Source: Zizania palustris (Eukaryota > Streptophyta > Magnoliopsida > Poales > Poaceae). Taken from it: a stretch of 64,000 bases of DNA. Positions 12,290 through 22,933 of the stretch are shown piece by piece. The DNA lies in NCBI GenBank assembly GCA_019279435.1, contig JAAALK010000082.1, forward strand, positions 80,696,989 to 80,760,988. Direction: 5' to 3'. The notes under the pieces are model-generated. The model was not told where the DNA came from. It worked only from the letters and a program-made list of their open reading frames with translations, and made no database searches. Numbering within the stretch: the first letter of the stretch is position 1; each line of letters opens with the position of its first letter. A program made the translations under genes and the position numbers.

Positions 12290-12612
12290 ACATAATCCGG
12301 AGTCCAAGCCACCGACTTGTAGGCATCCGTAAAAGAGCCCAAAACCACATCATGTGGAGTCCAAGCCATTGGCTGGTAGACTTCCATAAAAAGAGCCGAA
12401 GGTGGCCAAAACATGCGGAGTCCAAGCCATTGGCTGGTAGACTTCCGTAAAAAGAGCCGAAGGTGGCCAAAATATGCGGAGTCCAAGCCATTGGCTAGTA
12501 GACATCCGTAAAAAGAGTCCAAAGAGACCATTGCAAACTCCGAACCATTGGTTTGACAGAGTTCGCAAAAAAGAGCCGAAGGTGGCCAAAGCAAAGCAGA
12601 GTTTGAGCCATG
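12290..12612 (+). repeat. Tandem repeat (about 61-bp unit) downstream of Gypsy-1 pol
   Basis: About five diverged copies follow one another. The shared core is GGAGTCCAAGCCATTGGCTG plus GTAAAAAGAGCCGAAGGTGG. The first and last copies are the most diverged. Tandem repeats in the region between pol and the 3' LTR are known in Tat-lineage elements. The rest of 12092-12948 (outside this array) shows no gene; it holds TTCGAAG-type motifs and AT-rich sequence. Confidence 0.85.
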
Positions 12613-12948
12613 AGCTTCGAATGTCTGTTAACATAGTCCAAAGTGACAAATTATTTAAGACACTAAGGTGTCCTGAAAGTTATCTCAAGTGATTTCTTTC
12701 AAAAACAAGGGTACTAAGTTTCCATTCTTCAGACTACAAATATTCGAAGACATTTTATAAGATTTTAAAAGATCTTTAAATTGCAGAGGGGCTCCGAACC
12801 CCAAAAAATTGTACTCCGAAGTTTTTCTTTGCGCATAACCATCTTTGAATACAGTTCGAAGTTGCTTATCCCCAAAGAGGGGCTAGTAAATATGGAGACA
12901 ATTTTAAATCGGTGTTCATTATTCGAACGAATATGTTTACAGATTACA

Positions 12949-15900
12949 TCATGAAAAATTGGTATCTATACCAAGAAGGAATCGAAGACCTCTTCGATCT
13001 CTAGAGCTAGGATTGGAATGACTAGTTCCAGCGCCGGGAGTTCTAACAACTTTACGTTTAACTCTCTTGCCTCCCTTCGAAGCTCTAAAGTCCTTCTGTT
13101 CTTGTTGAAGCTCGGCCCAAGTTCGAAGTCGTTCGGGGCTCCTTTCCCAGCTTCCAAGTTCTTCAGGTTTTTTACTTCGAACTTCATCTTCATCTTCAGA
13201 CCATATAACGTCTTCAGAAGACGAAGTGTTCAAGTTAACCTCTTTTTCTTCCACTTTAATATAAGATAGTATATCTTTGCTTACTTCGGGCGCAATTACA
13301 CCGGAGGTATCTCGAGGAACTAAAAATCGGGGGCGTTTATAAGCTTTTAGAAGATCGAAGGTGGTCCATAATGAGCGAAGTTCATCGTTAATGTCTAACA
13401 CTTCGATATCTTCCGTATGAGGCAAAGCCTAAAAATATGATAAACAAATTTTCATTGATAAATGTTCATAAGCACAAAGCTTTACATAGCCAAAAATCCT
13501 AAGATATTTCTAAACCTGTGGGTTCGGAGGAGGCTGACTGCTTGAAGCTTGGGTCCGAGCTTGTTTCTGGCGTTGTCCTTCGTCGATCCAGGCCTTGATC
13601 GCGGAGCGACCTTCGACTCTCCATGAAGTCTGGAAGGCTCGCCAGGCAGCGGCCACACCTTCGGAAGGAGTCAGAAGCCGCTCGTCGTCGAAGGTAATTG
13701 GGCCCTCTCCTGTGCTCGGAGTTATCGATCGGCCCAGATCTTCGTAGTAGCGAAGTAGGCCAACAGCGGCCACTTGTCCGGAGAGTTCTCCGTATCGAAT
13801 GCCTGCTGTCTTCATCTGCTTCACCACTCCTTGAATCCTTTTCAACCGGCGCAGAAGAGAAATGTTATCATCAGAAGGAAGTGTCCCAGTAGTACCGAAG
13901 TACTCCAAAACACCTAGCAGTTGATTCATAACTTCCGCAGCTACCTTCTCGGACTTCAGCTTATCTTCGTTCAGTACGTCCTTCATCGAAGTTACCTCTC
14001 CCAGAACCCCAGAAAGTCTAGCAGTTTCAGTAGTCAAGATATTCTTTTGGTTCAAAAGCTGGCTAGCTTCCTCTTGGAGTCTGACAAGCTCGGTCCCCGC
14101 AGTAGCGTGCTCCGCCCGCATTCTTTCAATTTCAGCTCGAAGCACAATTCTTTCTGCTTCGAGCTCTTTATTCGCAGCCTCCAAACCTTGTCTGGCCCTG
14201 CGCTCCGTTGACACTATACTGTCCATCTGAACCACTCGGCTTTCGGAGATGGTAAGATTCCGTTGAAGGATGTTATTTTCCTCTCGAAGACGAGCGATTT
14301 CTTGATCATTCAATATATTCACAGCTCGGGCCAAGACTGTTTGCTGCGAAAAGAAAAACCAAGGTAAAAATTTATTTGTAGACGAATTCTATGTTATTTC
14401 GCAGATGCTTCGTACCTGGTAAGCTGCGCGTTCCATAGCAGTGTTAAGCTCCGACCTGTCCGCTTTGCTCAGAATGGCCACTAAGTTGGTCTCCCCTATG
14501 TCGCGACTAGCTCGATCCAAAGGTTCGAGCAAAGTCCGAAGACCAGTTGTTTGCCCTAAGAAAGGAGCTAGAAGGGGGAGCATACTTATCGCTTGTTGGT
14601 CATCCTCGTCCAGCGAAGGGCCGGAGTGTTGGCCTGTAGTCTTCGGAGCTCCTAGAGACTGCCCCCCCTCGGTAGATTGACTCTCGTCTGTTGAATCAGA
14701 CGGAGTTGATCCGGAACTCGCAGCAGGGAGGGGTTCTATATTCCTTTTGCCTCTTCCAGGTCCCATTTGAGTGGCACTTGGGATTGGCTCCGAAGTCGTC
14801 GAAGGTCCAGGGATTATTTCTTCCTGGCGGACCTCTTCCACAGAAGTGGACTCTGTAAAAAACAAAAGTATTATACATTGTATAAATACACAAAATAAAC
14901 ATTAAAGAATTATTTGAAGTTTACCTTCGACATTCTGGCGAGGGGTAATCATTGGGCTGTTTGGCGGATCGAAGGCGAGATCTTCGTCTGAATCAGCCGT
15001 TAAATCTTCGACTGCAGGAGCATTTTCCTGAGCAGTCCTTGTTGCCTCTTCTGGAATCGAAGCCATAGTAACTTCGACTCCACCTTCATCCGCAGGAACT
15101 TCGCCCTGAGGTAAATCCTCTTGAACTGCCGAAGTCCTTGGTTGCTCAAGGTTATCTTGAGACTCCGGCACGTTCGCAGGTACTTCGGCTTGCGCAGTCC
15201 TTTGAGATGCATCTTCGTCTATCAGACGCACAAGCAACCTCCCTTCGTCCTCTTGGGAGTCAGAGACTGAAGCCCTTGGGCTCGAAGGTGCGGGATTCTT
15301 TGGTTTCCGAGCCACCTTCTTGACCGGAGTCTTGGCGGAGCTCGAAGTCCCAGCTTCGGCTTTCCTCTTTTTGGGTCCTTTCTCCGAAGGCACCCAATCA
15401 ATCAAAGGGGGCGGAGTGATTTCCAGCATTCCCCACACTCTGTTAAATCTTTCCCAACTCCCGACCAATTTGATTCTCCATTCCTTTTCAGTCAGAGTTG
15501 GAGCGCCCAAAATCTTCTCCGAAGCCCGCACGATTTGCTCCGAAGTAATAGGGGCTGAAGAAGCTAAAAAATGAATTAAGTTAGTTACTTCTTCGAATGA
15601 ATATGCATAATATATGTTGTTTTCGAAGTTACCTGTAGGGCTCGAAGTCGAAGTGATTTTTCGGAGACCGCCTTCCGAATCCTCTTCGAAGATGATAGGC
15701 CAGTTGGCCATCAGCGGAGGGATTTGTAATCCGAGGAATTCTTCGGCTAAGTCTCGCATGCTCAACCTTCGACTGATCTTCTGAAGTAAGCTAAGGCGAG
15801 CTTCGAGCTGACCTTGGTCTGGATGTACTAGGGCTTCCTTCCAGAATTGGATGTCTTTCAGAGGTCCGGCCAAAGGATTGCTCGCCCCAACTTCGGCGTA

Positions 15901-16578
15901 AAACCATCTCATGACCCAGTCGGTATACCATCTTGCATTGATGGCCTTAGCAGGAAATTGAAGGGCGTATTCATCCCGAAGCCTGAAGTTAATACTTCCG
16001 AAGGCTACTACCACTTTTTCACCTCCGGGGCCTACGAAGGTTTTTGGCTGGCACGAAGCTCTATGTAGCGCAGCGAAGATCTCTGCCCTCCCCTCACAGC
16101 CTTCGGCTCTCAACGCCCATTCGAAGATAGATAAATGAGCTACTGCGTTCGGAGAAAGTTGAGGAAGAGTGACATGAAACAAATCAAGTACCTCGGCCAA
16201 GAAGTCCACTGCCGGAAGGCCTAAGCCAGCTTCGAAGAAGGCTTCGAATACGACCACTTCTCCGAGCCTTGGTGACGGGATGAGTTCCTTTCTAGGTTTG
16301 CAGATCATGACTCCGGTACTAATCTTACCTTCTACTGCGACCGCCAGTGATTCTCTTTTGCAGGTAGAAGGTCCCAGTTGGAAGGATTGGTCCAAGTACT
16401 TCGTTGATGGCGGGCAGAGACCTTGATCATCAACATTTTGGGGATTTCCCCCTCCTGCCGCCATGGATGCCGTTGCGGATGTTGGAGTTACCGTCGCCAA
16501 CGCCGCAGTCGCCGCTGCTGCAGCCGCCTGCTGCCGGGCCAAGGCCGAAGGGGCTCCAGAACTCTTGGTTTTCGCCAT
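12949..16578 (-). CDS. Spliced opposite-strand gene of Gypsy-1 (five exons, about 1109 aa)
   Basis: The gene reads against gag-pol. Inferred exons on the minus strand are 16578-15633, 15563-14925, 14852-14416, 14343-13516 and 13428-12949. All four introns are GT-AG, short (69, 72, 72 and 87 bp) and AT-rich, with matching phases (1, 1, 0, 0); the joined frame is open for 1110 codons including the stop. If the 69-bp intron is kept the frame stays open. Residues about 105-175 (FFEAGLGLPAVDFLAEVLDL, LSPNAVAHLSIFEW) resemble the plant domain family called 'putative gypsy type transposon' (PF04195, recalled from memory). A basic bipartite nuclear-localisation-like stretch (GPKKRKAEAG ... KKVARKPK) lies near residues 377-405. 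Residues about 678-790 look like a long coiled coil rich in E, R and L. The C terminus is acidic, then basic (GGKRVKRKVV). Function is unknown. Opposite-strand ORFs between pol and the 3' LTR are known in Tat elements such as maize Grande. Confidence 0.8.
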
Positions 16579-16690
16579 TGAAGTTACTAGGTTGTTCTGG
16601 AGGACGAATGGAGGCTAAGGCTCAAAGGGCTCAAAGGGTGTTTGTTTGCAAGAAAGCGGTGGAAAGGTACTCAGGAAAGTTCTAGACCCT

Positions 16691-16700
16691 CTATTTATAG
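16691..16700 (-). promoter_or_regulatory. TATA box of the Gypsy-1 opposite-strand gene
   Basis: The minus strand reads CTATAAATAG about 113 bp before the ATG at 16578. A start about 30 bp downstream would leave an 80-bp leader. This suggests the gene has its own promoter inside the element, not the LTR promoter. Confidence 0.6.
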
Positions 16701-17027
16701 CCTAGACTTTACATTTTTTACCGTTAGTCTGTGCCGTTTCACATTCTTGCCCGTTACTTTTCTCCGAAATTAACGCATTCTGTAGTTTCTGTTAGAAGAA
16801 GGAAGCTAACGGCTATTTCTTCTAAGTCTAAAAGGCTTTCGAACTTCCTGAGTCAGTTCTAAGATAGTTCGAAAGTAATTGTCTTAAGACTGATTCGGAG
16901 TTTTATATCTCCGTACATTTCGGAGATAAGTTAAAATCTAATAACCCCTACGCCTGGTTATTTTTTCTTCCGTATACTGCTCTCCTAACATTACAGGTTT
17001 AACGGAGAAGCGTATTCGAGGGGCTAC
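16701..17027. other. Gypsy-1 region between the opposite-strand promoter and the 3' LTR
   Basis: No gene is seen. The last 11 bases (17017-17027, CGAGGGGCTAC) are the polypurine tract directly before the 3' LTR. The upstream part presumably holds upstream promoter sequence of the opposite-strand gene. Confidence 0.65.
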
Positions 17028-17522
17028 TGTTGGGGGAAAATATTCCATCCTCAGGGTTATTGCCGTAACAGCACAAAGGAAGATAATGGATTTGAAGGTT
17101 TCCAGACGTTCATCTTCGAAGATGTCCTGAGTCAAGCTTGAAGTATGAAGATAGGTCTTGGTTCGAAGTATATCTTCGAACTAAGGCTCTTTGAGATTTT
17201 TTCTGCCAGCTAAGATGGAAGATTTATCTCTTATCTTATTAGATTAGTCTTTTACCATTTTAGCCCTATCAAGAGTACCGAATAGTATCCACTATGTCGG
17301 TTGTAATAGAGGGGTAAATAGGTCTTTTCCTTAATATTTGGGCCTATAAATACCCCCCATTTCATCCTGTAATAGGGACCGAATACAAGTTATTCAATAT
17401 ACACATTCGAACTATTCTAAGTTGTTATCCTTTCGGAGGCTTAGAACAGTTCACTTCGCAAACACTTCGTTTGTCAGTTTCTAATCTACAGAAACCTGTT
17501 AGCGTAATCTTTTACGCCAACA
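17028..17522 (+). repeat. Gypsy-1 3' LTR
   Basis: Same TG...CA ends as the 5' LTR. By eye it differs from 6140-6635 at four substitutions and one T in a homopolymer. Its TATA box is at 17345-17352. Confidence 0.95.
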
Positions 17523-19773
17523 GGCTCCTACTCTGATGAGGTACAAAGCTACTCGCCCGGGGTCTACCACCATATGGAACATGGTGAACACCTCGAGGAG
17601 CAAAACCTCTCCGAGAAGCACGAGGAGCCTCAAAAACAGGACGAGAGTAAAACTCAGACTCATGCATACCTAAAGATGGGTAGTGCACGTTCTAGAACCT
17701 CATTGCCTGAAAGCGTCGCTCATCCTTGATGCAACGAAAACAGAACCCAACCAAATGACCCACCCATTGATAGTAGGAACAATGAAAAACTCTCCTAGGG
17801 GCACTCTCATGGGTCATAGGAGCAACTCTCACAGACTCCTTGGGCTTCTGCTGAGTGGTTTTCTTGGGAGGGATTCTTTTTGTGGGAGGAGTGGTTTTCT
17901 TTGGAGTTCGGGTAGGCTTTTTGGCTGATGGAGTGTCTAACAGAGCTCTCTCTTTCTCTAGGGTAGTGGGAGAGGTAAAAACAGTTTTGTTTTCACTATC
18001 TAAAGGAATCCTCTCAAAACCCAAACCTAGAGCTAACCCTGCTCTGTCAGCACACATCTTGGTCTTGGCCAAGAGCAAATCCATCCTACCCTATCCCTCA
18101 GTGCATTTGTTAACCACAGAAAGAAGGTACTCATTTTCAGTGCCTAGCTGGTCCTTAAGGGTTATGCAAGTGTCACACATAGGCTGCACATCCTTAGAAC
18201 TACTGGCCCTTTCCAATCTAGCCTCTAAATCATGAACATGCTTATCACGTAAATTAATGCTCTCGCGTAATAAAGAACAGTTCATGCATTCAATTATATC
18301 ATGAGGTCTAGAATCAACCACCAAAAGCTGCTTCTGTGCAGTCTCAAGCTCAGATAGAGTTTGAGCATGTACAGAACACAACTGAGCAAGCTCACCCATG
18401 ACAACAGTACAGGATTCACATTCAGCATCATTAACTTTAGACTTAAGCATGGCATAATCAGTAGAAACAGATTCTAACCTAAGTCTAAGGTCTTTTCTCT
18501 CTCTAGCGGCTTGCACAAGTAATCTATCCTGACCAAGAACTAATTCATTCAGCTCATCTAGTTTTATTGAAAGTTGGTCATAGGATAGAGGTACCTCAGA
18601 TGAGTCAAGCTCATCGCCGCTGTGATCGCTGTCGGCCATGAAGCAAAGGCCGGTGAAATCTCGTCCCTTCTTGTCCTTCTTCTCCTCCTTCCTTGGAGAC
18701 TCCTCCTCCTCAGAGCTCAACTCCTCAGTTGAGGAAGTGTCGATGTCGCTGAGAGCAACAACAAATGCTCTGGAAGCGGCTTTGGCTACTCTCTTAGCCA
18801 CCTTGCCGCGCTTGCCCTTCACAAAGGGTTTCCTCTCCTTCTTGTGGTATTTGGGGCGCTCACTCTTATCTCTCTTCTTGAGTTTAGGGCAATTGGCCTT
18901 GATATGAGAAGTGTTGCCACACTCAAAGCAACCACTAAAACCACTTCTCCTCTTATCCCGTCTCTCATGGTGAAAACGGGTGAACCTTCTGGCAATGAGA
19001 GCAAGCTCATCATCATCCAGAGTATCCACCTGCTCCTTATTGACGGAGACCAGGGAGGACAAAGCAAAACCATCTGCAAGAACACAAGTGCCAGATGTGC
19101 TTGGTTCTGCAGTGGTGCCATGGCTAGTGCTAGAAACCAATGCCAATGGCTGTGGCAAAGAGTTTCTGTGCACTGCAAGAGATGCCTTGGCAATCTCTGT
19201 GGACTTCAGCTTGCTGAAGAGCTCATCACAGGTCAATGTGTCATAACCTGCGGACTCCTCAATGCTGGATATCTTCACTTCTCATATGCTACGATCAAGA
19301 GCATAGAGAAGCTTGATAGTCCTGTCATAATCATTGTAAGCAAGCGTCTCGTTGGACCGTAAGTTACTCACTATCACATCAAAGCGAGAAAACATGGCAT
19401 CTATAGATTCACCAGGTGCCTGCACAAATAGCTGATACTGTTGATTGTATGTGCTTTGGTGCCTAGCCTTAATCTGAGTAGATCCCTCATGGAAAATAGT
19501 GAGTGTTGTCCAAATTTCCCTAGCTATCCTAAGGTGTTGAACCCTGTCAAACTCACTTATGCTCAAACCAATGAACAGTATGTTTCTAGCCTTGGAGTTG
19601 GCATTATACTGATCCTTCTCTGTTTGAGAGGTGCGAGTTTCAGGGATGGAGTATTGTGAGTCCATTATCTCCCAAATTGCATTTCCTTGGCTTAGCAAGT
19701 AAGCCTCCATGCGCACCTTCCAGTATGCAAAATCAGTCCCATCAAACAGAGGTATTTTACTAACTCTATCCAT
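17523..19773 (-). pseudogene. Copia-A gag
   Basis: The frame starts with ATG at 19773 (MDRVSKIPLFDGTDFAYWKV), which is the usual start of Copia gag: a YWKVRMEAYL block and LYALDRS near the end of the core. A CCHC zinc knuckle, CFECGNTSHIKANC, lies at about 18,889-18,930 and is followed by basic, lysine-rich sequence. A long coiled-coil-like tail and a second Cys-containing tail follow. In-frame stops lie at 19282-19284, 18091-18093 and 17692-17694, but no frameshift is evident. The frame runs on to 17523, where Gypsy-1 interrupts it, and resumes at 6139. Confidence 0.87.
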
Positions 19774-19822
19774 GTCGCCAACAGATCACAAAACCGGTTA
19801 AGGTCAACGGGTGATCTTAACC

Positions 19823-19835
19823 TGCTCTGATACCA
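19823..19835 (-). other. Copia-A primer-binding site
   Basis: The minus strand reads TGGTATCAGAGCA two to three bases after the 5' LTR end (CCAACA at 19839). It is complementary to the 3' end of initiator methionine tRNA, the usual primer of plant Copia elements. Confidence 0.9.
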
Positions 19836-19838
19836 ATT

Positions 19839-21856
19839 GTTGGACCGAAAACGGCGACCAGAGGGGGTGAATGGGAGTTTTTAAAATTTCAGACTAAAAA
19901 TAGCCTTCTGTTTTAATTCTGTCTTCTACGGAATAGGCTTCGAACACACCCTTCGAAGTTCAGGTTCGGAGGTATTTGACGGCTCCGAACACAGGCTTCG
20001 CAAGGAGTAAAAGTTCAAAGCCAAGAGGACTTCGCTCCACCCACAACCTCAAAAATTCAGCTTCTGCTAAGTCAGTGCAGCCTTCGCACATAGGGTGCCT
20101 TCGTGCAGGCTTCGCACCTCACCCTTCGCAAGAGAGGACTTCCCTCTAAGGACTTAGACCAAATACTTAGCGACAGCAACTGGTGCTGGGCTTCATACTT
20201 CGAAGGTCAAAATGCACACAAAACAGACTTCGCTAAGGGCTTTGACATGGGAAGAAAAACGGGCTTCGATTAGTGCTTCGCTAGTAATCAGCAAGGTCTA
20301 GCCTCCAGTTTACACAGAGTGAAACACTGAAAAACACACTTCACTCAAAACACACTTCGCCCAAACAGGCTTCGGTGCACTACCTCAAGTCAATCGAAGT
20401 GACACAAGAGATCGAAGCATGCAGCGAGGTATGCAAACAAGCTCAAGCAGAAAAATGAACACAGAATCAAGACTTCGATGCTTGAACAGCGAACACAAAA
20501 ATTGAACTCACGGGATGAATACAGAGTGTGGTGGCTAGCACAGGGGCTAGCACAGGAGTTCTACAATGAATGCTCAAAGTGTTAATGTGACCTACCCAGC
20601 CTCCACTATTTATAGCCACTATTCAGCCATGTGAATTGACTACTTTACCCCTAGGGTTTACATTGGTTTTGTCTCATGAGAACATAGGGGTACAAAAGGT
20701 AGTCTGCTTTATTTTGAGGCTTCTCTTGTCAGCTTTGCAGAGGGGACAGCGTCAGCTTTTTGCAGAGCAGACATTGTCAGCTTTTACAGTCTTGGATTCT
20801 TCTGAAGCCCCCCTTCGCACGCGAGGGGTGCGGTAGCTTCGGTGAGAAGCCTTGAGCCTGACGGTCTTCGCTTCACCGAAGTCAGCCTTCGATACAGTGA
20901 CGGTTTTGAGCCGAAGCCGTCAAAGCCCTTGGGCCTTCGCACCAACACCTTTGGAGTGGACCACCACGGCTTCGCAGCTTCTACCAGCTCGAACTCCGTC
21001 AGTCCGTGTACCGAAGCCATGCACTGCCGAAGTACCGAGTCAGCCTCGCTCCAGAGCCTGCCTTGCTCCGAAGACAGCCAGCTTCGCTCCGAAGCCCCAC
21101 CTTCGGAGTACCACCCTTCGAAGTCCCTCCTTCGTCCAAGGCCTCCGCATGAAGCATTCCATGAGCACTTCGTCGCAGTGTCTCTCCCCAAGCACACTCC
21201 TCGACTAGCCTCACCCGGACCATGCCTTCGATGTACCTCGACTTCTGAGACCTTCGTTAGGTATACCTTCGAGTGTCTCCCTCCGGAGCACACTTCAAAC
21301 GCCTTGCCTCTACTGTGGACTTGATCCACCAAACTCCAAAGTCACTCCATTCGGAGTACCCTTCGAAGTGCCTCGCCTCTGAGGACTTCGTCTCGGAGTA
21401 CCTTCACCCGGAGCCATGCTCCGCACTTACTGCCTTCTCCTGGCGCACCTCGACTCGAGGTCCAACCTCGACCCCTTCGCAGTCTTCGTGACGGAGCTCC
21501 CTGCTCCCCTGGCATCAAGCCTCGCGCTTGACCCAGGTTCACTTGCTACGAACCGTCCGTCGCCTCCGAAGTCCCCTGCACACCACAGACAAGTAGACAA
21601 GTGTATCCAGTACCCCGGAGACCTCTCCGAGTGAACAACCTTCAGCACACACTCCGGTGTACCGCCCAAAGTACCAAACCCTTCGGTACAGCCAGTCATT
21701 GTGTACTGTCGGACCCCTCCGACAGACACACTCCATTGCAACAGCTGTAGCCAACAGACCCACCGAACCCTTCGGTGAAACAGCCTCCGAACACCTTTGG
21801 ACTACCAACCTCCGAACCCCTTCGGAGGGACCCCTTCGAACCAGAGGGTAAAATCT
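19839..21856 (-). repeat. Copia-A 5' LTR (outer end missing)
   Basis: Its inner end is CCAACA (minus) next to the primer site. It aligns with 1-1617 from 20219 onward. A TATA box is at 20606-20615. The homology stops at 21856, about 40 bp short of the expected TGAGAAACCA end, where Copia-B pol sequence begins. It contains many short palindromes with TTCG cores. Confidence 0.87.
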
Positions 21857-22933
21857 ATTCTTGTTGCATACTGGTATGATCGCCTGAAGAAGTTCTTGTT
21901 GCAGAAAGGTTTTGTGATGGGTTCTGTGGACAAGACTCTATTCTTGCTTAGAGATGGCACAGACTTATTGGTTGCTCAGATTTATGTTGATGATATTATC
22001 TTTGGTTGTTCTACTAATGAGCTTGTATCCATGTTTTCTGAGCAGATGCATAGCGAGTTTGAGATGAGTCTTATGGGAGAACTCAAGTACTTTTTAGGGC
22101 TCCAGATCAAGTAGACCAAGGACGATATTTTCATTCACCAGGGTAAGTATACATGGGACATGCTAAAGAAATTTGATTTTGGTGGATAGCTAAAGCCACA
22201 GATGACCCCAATGGGTACATCTGGAGGTCTGGACAAGGACGAGGATGGCGTTAAGGTAAACGAGAGAGAGTATCGAGGGATGATTGGTTCGCTACTATAC
22301 TTGACTGCGACGAGACCGGACATTCAGTTTGTCGTGGGTGTGTGTGCGCGTTTTCAGTCTTCGCCACGCGCATCTCACCGGCAGGCTGTGAAGCGTATTT
22401 TCAGGTATCTTACTTATGCTCCTGATTTAGGTCTTTATTATTCTACATCATCGTCTCTTGATTTAGCTAGTTTTTCGGACGCTGATTTTGGTGGGTGCCG
22501 GCTGGATCGCAAGTCAACTTCCGGTACTTGCCATCTTCTTGGTTCTTCACTTGTTTCATGGTCTTCTCGAAAACAATCTGGAGTTGCGCTTTCTACTACT
22601 GAGGCTGAGTATGTAGCTACTGCTAGCTGCTGTTCTCAGTTGGTTTGGATGATTTCTACTTTGCAGGATTTTGGGTTGTTCTTACCTTCGAGAGTTCCTT
22701 TGTTTTGTGATAGCACCAGTGCGATTAGTGTAGGGAAAAACCCATGTCGTCATTCAAAAACCAAACATATTGATGTGCGCTTTCATTTTCTGAGGGATCA
22801 ATATGAGAAAGGAGTCATTGATCTTATACATGTTGATACCCATCAGCAGTTGGCTGATATTTTTACCAAACCCCTAGATCAGTCTACTTTTGAGCGTTTA
22901 CGAGGGGATTTGGGAGTTGTGTATCCTTTTTAG
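21857..22933 (+). pseudogene. Copia-B reverse transcriptase and RNase H (5' truncated)
   Basis: The plus-strand frame begins in mid-RT (WYDRLKKFLLQKGF) after about 10 bp of junction sequence. It continues with IYVDDIIFGCS, GSLLYLTATRPDI, SFSDADFGGCRLDRKS, STTEAEYV, HIDVRFHF and LADIFTKPLDQ, ending at 22933. These are the last RT motifs and the RNase H of a Copia pol. In-frame TAG stops lie at 22112-22114 and 22187-22189. The sequence is related to, but distinct from, Copia-A pol. All upstream genes are missing from this window. Confidence 0.88.

Larger units (their letters stand above)
6140..17522 (+). mobile_element. Gypsy-1: Tat-lineage Ty3/Gypsy element with an opposite-strand gene
   Basis: This is a complete 11,383-bp element with TG...CA LTRs at 6140-6635 and 17028-17522, a primer site, gag-pol on the plus strand and a polypurine tract before the right LTR. 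The flanks are GTCTC (6135-6139) and GGCTC (17523-17527), a target duplication matching 4 of 5 bases. I count four substitutions and one single-base indel between the two LTRs, so insertion was recent. The lineage call rests on the pol order with a second RNase H before integrase, a tandem repeat downstream of pol, and a long region between pol and the 3' LTR with a spliced gene on the other strand. Confidence 0.93.
1..21856 (-). mobile_element. Copia-A: Sirevirus-type Ty1/Copia element, split by Gypsy-1
   Basis: The element reads on the minus strand: 5' LTR (21856-19839), primer site, gag, protease, integrase, RT, RNase H, polypurine tracts and 3' LTR (1657 to the window edge). The order PR-INT-RT-RH is that of Ty1/Copia. 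A run of CT-rich polypurine-tract complements before the 3' LTR is typical of Sireviruses. Gypsy-1 (6140-17522) lies between the gag end and the protease; removing it with one target copy restores the host frame. The coding frame has several stops and at least two frameshifts, so this copy is dead. The outer end of the 5' LTR lacks about 40 bp that are present in the 3' LTR. Confidence 0.9.
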
